This document shows, one piece after another, positions 55,550 to 64,000 of a stretch of DNA of 64,000 nt (within the stretch, counting starts at the first letter, position 1; each line of letters begins with the position of its first letter). The DNA comes from Hormiphora californensis. Its lineage: Eukaryota; Ctenophora; Tentaculata; Cydippida; Pleurobrachiidae. The stretch covers positions 4,287,361 to 4,351,360 of the forward strand of contig CM035352.1 in the NCBI GenBank assembly GCA_020137815.1, written 5' to 3'. The translations under genes were made by a program, and so were the position numbers. Under the pieces are notes generated by a model. It saw only the letters and a program-made list of their open reading frames with translations, was not told the DNA's origin and made no database searches.

Positions 55550-58500
55550 TCACCTCTCAGCCTCATTTTCTGCCGCTACAAACTCTGGAAAGCTGGTCTG
55601 AGACCCTGAGTTCCGGAGGGTAGGACTTGCTAAATACCGGATTGGTTCGTATTTGTACATTTTGTACTTCTCCTCAGGATCTACCCAACCTCCAAACGCT
55701 GCCTCAAGTTCCCGGGCCACTGCAATCGTTAACCGATCCTGGTTCACTCCTCCAATAATCTAAATATGAGAGGTGTGTGTGTTTGGCTTGAAACATATAC
55801 TACACTGTAGACAAGGAGTGTAGATCTCAATACTAAAAAAGGAGCGAGGGTCCTTGGATATATGCATGATAGAATGAGACAATCTCCCTATACCCTAGAA
55901 GCTAGGGTCTCACCTCTAGGTCAAGTAACTAATAACTAAGTTTACAAACCTGGATACCGAGAGGTAATCCATTTTTATCAAGTCCAAGGGGAACCTGGGT
56001 CACAGGAACGCCAATAATGTTCCAAATAGCGGTGTAGGCAAAATTAAAGCCGGTAAAACAGGGCATGTGGTGCCTGAAAAGGAAGGTTTGAGTGAAAAGT
56101 TCAACAAAGATGTTAATCAATTAGTAGTATGATTTGAAGAATTGTTATTAGTTTATTAATTTCATAAATTTATTTTCTTACTTAGGAGCGGTCATGGGAT
56201 GTGAAGGGTAGATTAGAACTGTATTTTTATCCAACAATTCGTGGATCTGTTCTCTCAATTCCTTTCCCAGCGCTAGAAGTTGGTCCAAACTTGCCTTGGC
56301 CATCGGTATACCTTCCAGTAGTCCTGACGAAGGGAGGGGATTAATTGATTTCAAACTAAACTGAAGAAGGGAGGGGATTAATTTATTTCAAACTAAACTG
56401 AAGAAGGGAAGGGATTATTTGAATTTAATCTAAATAAGTAAAGCTAAACAGTGTGCTGTGTGTTTGGTAAACAGTAAACACAAAGGTCACAGCTAGATAG
56501 ATCCCACGTCACTCCTAGTTATGAAAACTACACAATTATATGCAACTAGTTTACTAATTAATTAATTACCTGTTATGACGACGTATGCAGTATGATCTGA
56601 TTTCCCTATCAGCTTCTTTAGTGCCTCGAGATACATGTTTTTACAGGGTAAATCATAAGGAGAGCTGTCGGCATTTTCCTTGGTTGCGCTTAACCACTGG
56701 TTAAACTTGGGCATACCTAATTGAAATGTTAAATAATTAGTTAACTAGTGATTATTGTGAGCGGACAGCCGGACAACTTTTAAAGGTTTTTTAAAATGTA
56801 AATTAACTTAGCAAAACAAACTGTATTATTCACATTCTTTATTTCTGATCTATAACATAAAGGTGCCATGACACCCACATGACACCCACATGTCACCCAC
56901 ATGACACCCACATGACACCCACATGTCACCCACATGACACCCACATGACACCATGACACTTACCATTGTTGTTAATGTGAGCCATCCAAATGGGAAGGGA
57001 GTATCTCAATAGTAGAATCTCTTTGTGCTCTACCTGATAAATATGTAGGTTGTTGGTAGATGGAATAGTGGTTGTGTTAGTTTGGTTTAAATTTCCTTAT
57101 TCCTATGGAGCGAGTTGTGTTTGGGTCTCAACAATACCTCCTAGGATGAGCTCCCGCCTCCCGGGTATGAGACCATTCTTACACAACTCGAAAGTGATAT
57201 ATTTGCGTGTTTTACATGTAGGATCACACATCGCTAACACATGAACTGAAGTGGAACATGACACGACACAAGTGTTCCAACTTTTCGAAAATCATGCCGT
57301 TCGTCAATGAACAACAAAACATCAGGGGAACTTTTAACTGATATAATGTCTTGGACATTTCATCAAAATCATAATCCTGGTTGCCTACCGTTGCGCCACA
57401 GTTCGATTCCAGATAGTTAACGACCCGGCGCTGGGCAAGTTTCAGTTCGCGGTCTACGGGCGATGTAAAAACACTCCACCCATCAAACTGTGACCAACCG
57501 TCATCTTCAACTGATATGTAGCGAACTTTTGAGATCTGTGTAGGAAAAGAAAGGGTCAATTCGACCTCGGTATGGAATAGTTTTGTGTTACTACATGCAC
57601 CAAGCGAATATAAACAATACAATAATGGTTGTGAAAATGAATTGGTAGATTCTAAATAAAATCTCTAAACTTGTCATATTTTGTGATAAAACACCGGAAT
57701 ACAAGCCCATATATCATGCTCATATATTTGCCACCTAATTATGTCTTATTTGGGATCCTGCAACCCACTCTACATAACCATTGTGTACATAATATATCGA
57801 GCTCTGAGCAGTCAGTATAGCTCTAACCAATTCTTTGATTACGAAATAACCCATCTTAAGAGGGAGGGGTAACTTCGTAAGCAAACTAATTCTATAATAG
57901 TACAGTAGGGTTTGTACAAAGTTACCCCTCCTCGCACAGAGCAGTCTGCGAGTGTCTCGTGAATACAATTTGACACTCGGCCAATATCTATTGTCAATGG
58001 TTATATTGTCGATAGGTATTTGTTGGTACATTACACTTCCACAGACAGTCATGTGGCATTTTTAACAAAAGGTGCGGCTTCAAACACGTGCTACACAGCA
58101 GTTATGTGAGGGTTGGACAAAGGCCAGCATTGCACGCCAGCTTTCTCTTTCGATACAACCTTTGTATCTCTCTCTATCTCTCCTTCTCCTTCTTTCCTCC
58201 TGGTATCACGAGTTTTACTACGTTATATTACGGACTAAATGAATTCTAATGTACGCTCTTAGCCAACCTCGTGATGGGGTAATGACGCAGGTGCTGGCAC
58301 ATAAAACTACATAGTTTAAATTCTTCCTCCGAATAACATCGTTGAGTAAGAATGACTACTGACTAGTATTAAGTAACTCCACTTCCCCGAATAAAACCCC
58401 GCCCCTTTTCCCTAACTAGACTGACAATTAAATCCTCCGTTTCAGTGACTCCCCTCCCTAGACTGACATTGTAGGTGACATAATATGTGAGGCCGCGAAG

Positions 58501-60938
58501 CGTACGAGATGTTACTGTCAGTGCTTGACTAGTAATATGTACAATGTACATTTATATGTATACTACATATTTTAGTTATATAATGGACATAATGTACTCA
58601 CATCCACACTGAACGGTGTTGAGAAATCAACAGGTCCGTTTTTGAAGGCCATAGCCTGGAGCATGGGTTCCAGATCTGCGGCATATCTGCAAATTGGTCC
58701 TAGCCCCAGATACATATCCTCCATCCCGGTGTCACCCGGAAACTGGCCTGAAATTGTGTATTTAGCAAAATGAAATCAGAATTGGGGGGGGGGGGGGGGT
58801 CAACACTCATTAACACGCCCTAACCCTTAATTTTTCCCCTCCAAATATAAGTGATGGGGATGGCACCACCACCCCTGCTTGCTTTCCTCTCTGCTTCGAG
58901 TTCCGCCCACCTCCCCCACACATCCCCTCCCCGCCCGCGACCCCCCCCCCGCGCCCCGGGGGCGAGAGGGGTTCCCCCCTCTCGCTCTCCCCCTGGGGTC
59001 TCGCCCTTCTCTCTCTCCTCTCCTTCTTCTCGCTCCCCGGCTGGTCTCTCTCTCTCTCTCCTCTCTCCTCTATTTCTGCTTACTCTATCTATAACATGTA
59101 CTCTTTCATCTCTTACAACTTAATCCTCTTTCTGCGTCTCGATACTATTTCTCGTCGCGCGTCATTCTCTCCCTCGGCTCTCTCTAGTCTCTTTCTCCAT
59201 CCTTGTATCTCCTATCTGGCCTTTCAAGCTCAAATAAGTACAATCTTTATAGTTTGGCGTTCGGCTGCTGTAGTACATAGGTGCCTCTGGGTTTACTTCG
59301 CTGCGTTCCTTGGCTTTCTTTGCTGTGGTTTTGCCTCGGCCTGGCCTCGTGCATCTAAACAATTAATGCCGTTTTTAACTGGCATCTAATCAATAATGTG
59401 TTTCCTTTCGGGGCCCCCCTCTCTCTTTTCTTCCCTCTTCCTTTCCGTATCGTCTCCGTTCCCCCTCGTCTTTGCTCCGGGCTCGGGAGCACGAGCGTCC
59501 GATCCGGCTCTTCACAAACAGCGAACGGCGGAGGCGAGAGGAGCAGATCGAGAGAGAGAGGCGTAGAGAGCAGGCAGGATGACGAGAGGAGCGAGACTCG
59601 CGAGGGAGCGCGCGTGGAGCGAGAGAGAGCGCAGCGAGAGTAGCGGGCGGAGCGCATCTCCGACTGGTCCTTTCGTCTCGCGAAGCACTCTGCGTCTGCG
59701 ATGCTGCAAGTGAAGCGTTCAGAGTCGCGTCGTCTCGCTCGCGGCTCGGCTCTCCGACGGTGCCTAGTTACTCTGATCTCTCTCTCTTCTCTCTTCCTCC
59801 AATCTCTAACAAGGGGCAAAAAAAGAAATCAACCACTCATATCAAAAAACATTACTGTGTGCGTGATGTTACAGTCATGCAGAATGACAACAAGCAGGGT
59901 ATTAAAGCTCTCTAGGTATGTAATGATTCCATCGGTTTGTTTGTGTGACATTTCTAAGAAATGCTAGAGATATGCGAGAATTACTCGAGAGACGAAGGGG
60001 AGTAAAATGGTTGAAAAGATGGAGAGGAGGCTCAAAGCAAGCCGAAAAGGTTCATACTTGTGTTATTTACACTGTACAGGGTGGTCCAGAATGAATTATA
60101 CTTTTCGAATTAGGAGGGATTGAAGGGTTGGAGCTAGAATCATAATTTACTTACTAGCGCGGCCCTTATAATTAGAATCACCAAACTTTGACTTGCCTTG
60201 TTCAGCCCTGTCTTACCGATCACAAATGTAAAGGAGGGTAAGAATCACCAAACTTCGACTAACCTTTGTTGGATACCAGGAGAGGAGATGGCTTGTGCCC
60301 AAAAACACCGTTAAAGAAGGCTGGCATACGGATGCTGCCCCCAATATCACTTCCAATACCCATTGGGCTACAAGCTGAGGATACAGCTGCTGCCTGGAGA
60401 AAAGGGAAACATCACACCACACACACATTATCATACCACACAACATACAAGTGTGATGAGTATTTGATTCACGGGTGCGGGGATATGGGATTTAGCCACA
60501 AATTCCTCATTAAAACTATCATATTGTTTTCTAATAAACAGAATAGTACATATTTTGTACTAACCTCTCCGCCAGAACTTCCCCCAACAATACATCTGAG
60601 GTCGTAAGGGTTGCAGGTGAAACCATACACGGGATTGTGAGATTCCCACCACATGGCAAGCTCACTGCAAGAAAGGGGGTCGTCAGTTGAGTGATTAGAA
60701 TATGTGATTAAATTGATCGAAGAGCTTATAACAGAACTTATCGTGTTCATACTTCACAAGAACATCACCTTTCACCTTTTAGATATGCTTTCAATCAATA
60801 GTATGTAACATCACATCACCTTGTGTTAGTTAGGCCGATGATAATTGCACCAGCAGATCTCATTCCCTTAACAACATCCGCGTCCTCCTTACAAACATGA
60901 CCAATACGTCTCTTTAGCCCAGCAGTCGCTGTCAGTCC
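55550..60938 (-). CDS. FAAH2: Fatty-acid amide hydrolase 2-like amidase, 5' exons not found
   Basis: Exons in transcription order: 60938-60820, 60664-60565, 60393-60264, 58747-58602, 57535 to about 57240 (donor unsure), 57033-56964, 56716-56570, 56323-56182, 56073-55950, 55759-55550. The amidase signature is clear: NPYDLRCIVGGSSGGE across exon 2, then GIGSDIGGSIRMPAFFNGVF with the nucleophile Ser and the cis-Ser upstream. The catalytic Lys exon and the N-terminal membrane segment are not in view and must lie upstream, beyond the palindromic element at 61157. C-terminal family segments PSHPMTAPKHHMPCFTGFNF, GVPVTQVPLGLDKNGLPLGI and ELEAAFGGWVDPE are conserved. FAAH enzymes hydrolyse fatty-acid amides such as endocannabinoids at internal membranes. 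An intron of about 1.5 kb holds a GC-rich block. Confidence 0.88.
56867..56953. repeat. 11-bp minisatellite next to an amidase splice donor
   Basis: About eight units of GACACCCACAT/GTCACCCACAT in tandem, starting about 10 bp beyond the donor of the exon at 57033-56964. Confidence 0.8.
58850..59870. other. GC- and pyrimidine-rich insertion in an amidase intron
   Basis: A sharply different composition from its surroundings: poly-C runs, CGCGAGAGGGG-type sequence and long TCTC-rich stretches, then GAGCGAGAGAG-rich sequence. It ends in TGATGTTACAGTCATGCAG, which is similar to a piece at about 28614-28640 in a UTP14 intron (GATGTTACAGTCAGACATGC). It is probably a mobile element of unknown type; the open frames in it look compositional. 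Confidence 0.4.
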
Positions 60939-61156
60939 CTAGAATTGGGAAAGGGATGGAAGTGTGGGAGGTAGATAAAGAGAGCAGGGAGGTAGATGAG
61001 TGTGCAATGTGCATGTGGCAGAGAGATTGGGAGTGAGAGAATTGAGAAGAAGTGAAAAGAAATGAGTACAGCGCATGTTGAATGATGCAATATTTTAGTA
61101 CAGCCCACCTGACTTTTCAATACACCTGATTGCTATAAAATACACTGTAAGGTGTA

Positions 61157-62720
61157 CAAGGTGGGCCACGGATTGTTGGTAAGGGTTAGCGAGTTGTCTC
61201 GTCAAAACGGTGATAGTTGTGAAAATAAAAATTATGGAAGCACTCTGGATCAATTTCTTGGTAACTTTTTCCATAATTTTTTGTCAAAAATTCGAAAATT
61301 CATTTTTCATTCCTTCATTCATTTCTCGTTCATTTATGATGTGAGCATCCTAATTTTCCATCATGGTGCTATTTTTCTTTGGCTTGAATTTATCTTTCCA
61401 ATGAACACCATAAAAATGAAATTGAAGCACCAGGTCACGTTGCAGTTGAGAAAATGCTCATGCATGATTTTGGCTCTTCCTGCGACTTTCAATGAGCTGT
61501 ATCACGGCTCCCTTTTGTTCAATCTTTTTCAAAATTTGGGTGAACATTGGATAAACAAAGATCTTTGCTCACAAGAAAAATCAAGGTCAAAACTCAAAGT
61601 TCATTTTTCATTTTTGGTAGTTCATTCCACTCATTCAGGAACTAACATCCCTAAAGTCATGAAAAGTTTTGGGTTTTGTTTGGCCTATGCTCTGCAATGC
61701 CAGAGAGGTGTAGTAGCGTGTTTCCGGGCTAGTTTTTGGGTGTCCATGTGATCATGATGATACCTGACACCTTATTTGGGCCATAATTAAGAGATTTTCT
61801 CAAGTTGAAGTATGTGACTTGGGTTTTCTGTGATTGATATCGTGAAACAATGTTATGGGATCCCATAGCACCCCTAAAATGATGATTAATTCAACAAAAT
61901 GAGTTGATTTATGATCGAAATTGTTCGTTTAGTTGAGTTTGTCTTCGGTTTAAATCTTTTCAATAATAAATCAACTCATTTTGTTGAATTAATCATCATT
62001 TTAGGGGTGCTATGGGATCCCATAACATTGTTTCACGATATCAATCACAGAAAACCCAAGTCACATGCTTCAACTTGAGAAAATCTCTTAATTATGGCCC
62101 AAATAAGGTGTCAGGTATCATCATGATCACATGGACACCCAAAAACTAGCCCGGAAACACGCTACTACACCTCTCTGGCATTGCAGAGCATAGGCCAAAC
62201 AAAACCTAAAACTTTTCATGTCTTTAGGGATGTTAGTTCCTGAATGAGTGGAATGAACTACCAAAATTAAAAATGAACTTTGAGTTTTGACCTTGATTTT
62301 TCTTGTGAGCAAAGATCTTTGTTTATCCAATGTTCACCCAAATTTTGAAAAAGATTGAACAAAAGGGAGCCGTGATACAGCTCATTGAAAGTCGCAGGAA
62401 GAGCCAAAATCATGCATGAGCATTTTCTCAACTGCAACGTGGCCTGGTGCTTCAATTTCATTTTTATGGTGTTCATTGGAAAGATAAATTCAAGCCAAAG
62501 AAAAATAGCACCATGATGGAAAATTAGGATGCTCACATCATAAATGAACGAGAAATGAATGAAGGAATGAAAAATGAATTTTCGAATTTTTGACAAAAAA
62601 TTATGGAAAAAGTTACCAAGAAATTGATCCAGAGTGCTCCCATGATTTTTATTCTCGCAACTATCACCGTTTTGACGGGACAACTCGCTAACCCTTACCA
62701 ACAATCCGTGGCCCACCTTG
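61157..62720. mobile_element. 1.56-kb palindromic transposon, family 1 copy 2
   Basis: Ends CAAGGTGGGCCACGGATTG and its complement, flanked by TA. Arms of about 780 bp are inverted, with the centre near 61940. It shares diverged sequence with 32486-34058 along the arms (for example TTGGCTCTTCCTGCGACTTT). It lies upstream of the first recognised amidase exon. Confidence 0.8.
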
Positions 62721-62845
62721 TACAATGTACATTGTACAGTAGTCACTGTACAGTGTAAAAGATATACATTGTACAATGATCAGCTGATGATCTATTTGTT
62801 TTGAATAGTGAAACGATTATTCTCGATTGACATTGTACTAGATTT

Positions 62846-63283
62846 AGTCCAAAAACCAATTAAATAAATTAGTTTGGATGCCCGGGCCCATGTGGTGTCA
62901 CGGGGGTAAAACCTTTAGGCTACTGTCATAAATAATGGCATATCTCGTTTATTTTTCAATACACATCTCTCGTTTTTCTTTTCTCTTTCTCTCCATCCCT
63001 CTATCTCTTTCTCCCTCTTTTCCTCTTTCTCCCACTCTCCACCTCCATATTTCCCTCTTTCTCTTTTTTTCTCTCTTTTATTTATATTTCTCTTACTATC
63101 TCTCCGTCTTTCTCGATATATCTCACTCTTTATATATAAAGAGTGAGATATATCACAATTTGTTTTTCTTTATCTCTCTCGATATTCATCATTTATGACA
63201 GTAGCCTAAAGGTTTTACCCCCGTGACACCAAATGGGCCCGGGCATCCAAACTAATTTATTTAATTGGTTTTTGGACTAAATT
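62846..63283. mobile_element. Inverted-repeat element with pyrimidine-rich centre
   Basis: Arms of about 100 bp (TTTAGTCCAAAAACCAATT and GATGCCCGGGCCCA at the left; complementary at the right, with one or two differences), around ~220 bp of TCTCTTTC-type sequence that includes a smaller hairpin (TATATCTCACTCTTTATA). Confidence 0.7.
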
Positions 63284-63303
63284 TCTGTTCTTTTTGGTGT
63301 AAT

Positions 63304-63850
63304 AAATCGACTATTTTGAGTCGGAATATACCCAAGAAAACGTTTTAGGGTCAGCCGAAGTGGAAATTTTAAAGGGTATGCATAAAATCATGAATTTGAG
63401 CATAAATATGCAAATAACGGCTAAACGGTGCGAGATACGAATTTTTGTCCGGGGGACGACCCCCCCCACAAATCGACTATTTTGAGTCGGAATATACCCA
63501 AGAAAACGTTCTAGGGTCAGCCGAAGTGGAAATTTTAAAGAATATGCATAAATTTGAGCATAAATATGCAAATAACGGCTAAACGGTGCGAGATACGAAT
63601 TTTTGTCCGGGGGACGACCCCCCATAAATCGACTATTTTGAGTCGGAAAATACCCAAGAAAACGTTCTAGGGTCAGCCGAAGTGGACATTTTAACGGTTA
63701 TGCATAAAATCATGAATTTGAGCATAAATATGCAAATAATGGCTAAACGGTGCGAGATACGAATTTTTGTCTGGGGGACGACCCCCCATAAATCGACTAT
63801 TTTGAGTCGGAATATACCCATGAAAAAGTTTTAGGACGAGCCGAAGTGGA
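63304..63850. repeat. ~160-bp tandem satellite
   Basis: Four starts of AAATCGACTATTTTGAGTCG (near 63305, 63471, 63627 and 63790) define a unit of about 156-166 bp that includes GGGTCAGCCGAAGTGGA, ATATGCAAATAACGGCTAAA and GGGGGACGACCCCCC. The fourth copy decays into TAATGAATAAT repeats. The window ends soon after. Confidence 0.85.
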
Positions 63851-64000
63851 GATATAACGCAATTAAGTTATTAAAATGAATAATTAATGAATAATTAATG
63901 AATAATTAATGAACTATGGCGATTTCGAAGTTTTCACATAGCCTATACCACGCCAAATAATGCAAGGAACCAATGTTCCAAACGGCAAGTCTCTACTATT

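Noticed and set aside
59355-59819. 154-codon Arg-rich minus-strand ORF and overlapping plus-strand ORFs
   Set aside because: The frame is open because of biased composition (GAGCGAG-type repeats) inside an intron.
60070-60090. CAGGGTGGTCCA next to TA, like a mariner-type transposon end
   Set aside because: No matching opposite end was found nearby; only a solitary remnant if anything.

Overview
This is animal nuclear DNA. The genes are split by short GT-AG introns, encode conserved metazoan proteins, and sit among many transposable elements. Small introns, tight gene spacing, several saposin-repeat secreted proteins, a sushi-domain secreted protein and a RING/NHL protein fit an early-branching invertebrate such as a sponge; this placement is an inference. 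One 100-base run of N (47765-47864) shows the window is a scaffolded assembly, and several genes carry single-base frame breaks that could be assembly errors.

Left part (1-18.6 kb). A six-exon MMD/PAQR-family membrane protein gene lies on the minus strand. All its exons join in frame to 235 residues. Its third intron holds a 34-bp minisatellite whose unit is a copy of the end of exon 3 plus its 5' splice site. A 13.9-kb LTR retroelement is inserted in that array (3252-17156), antisense to the gene. It has LTRs with no difference that I can see, gag, pro-pol, an intact RING/SIAH-like ORF, an envelope-like glycoprotein ORF and a further membrane-anchored ORF. A (CA)n-tailed retroposon has landed in its 3' LTR.

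Middle part (19-32 kb). Non-LTR ORF1-like fragments and GC-rich repeats are followed by three plus-strand housekeeping genes: TXNDC17 (thioredoxin-like), ZCCHC8 (NEXT complex, nuclear RNA surveillance) and UTP14 (small-subunit processome). ZCCHC8 and UTP14 are only about 270 bp apart.

Right part (32-64 kb). After a 1.57-kb palindromic transposon come a secreted sushi-domain gene (minus), three secreted saposin-repeat genes (minus), a 5-kb block of simple repeats, and a RING/coiled-coil/NHL gene (plus) split by a 3.9-kb hAT-like element with other elements nested inside it. A second palindromic element and a FAAH2-like amidase gene (minus, 5' exons not found) follow. The window ends in another 1.56-kb palindrome and a roughly 160-bp satellite.

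A recurring feature is a splice-acceptor-like pyrimidine-AG a few bases upstream of most start codons. This suggests 5'-UTR introns or spliced-leader trans-splicing. Dispersed 61-86 bp hairpins, TA-flanked long palindromes and the retroelement with accessory genes are the main candidates for undescribed biology.
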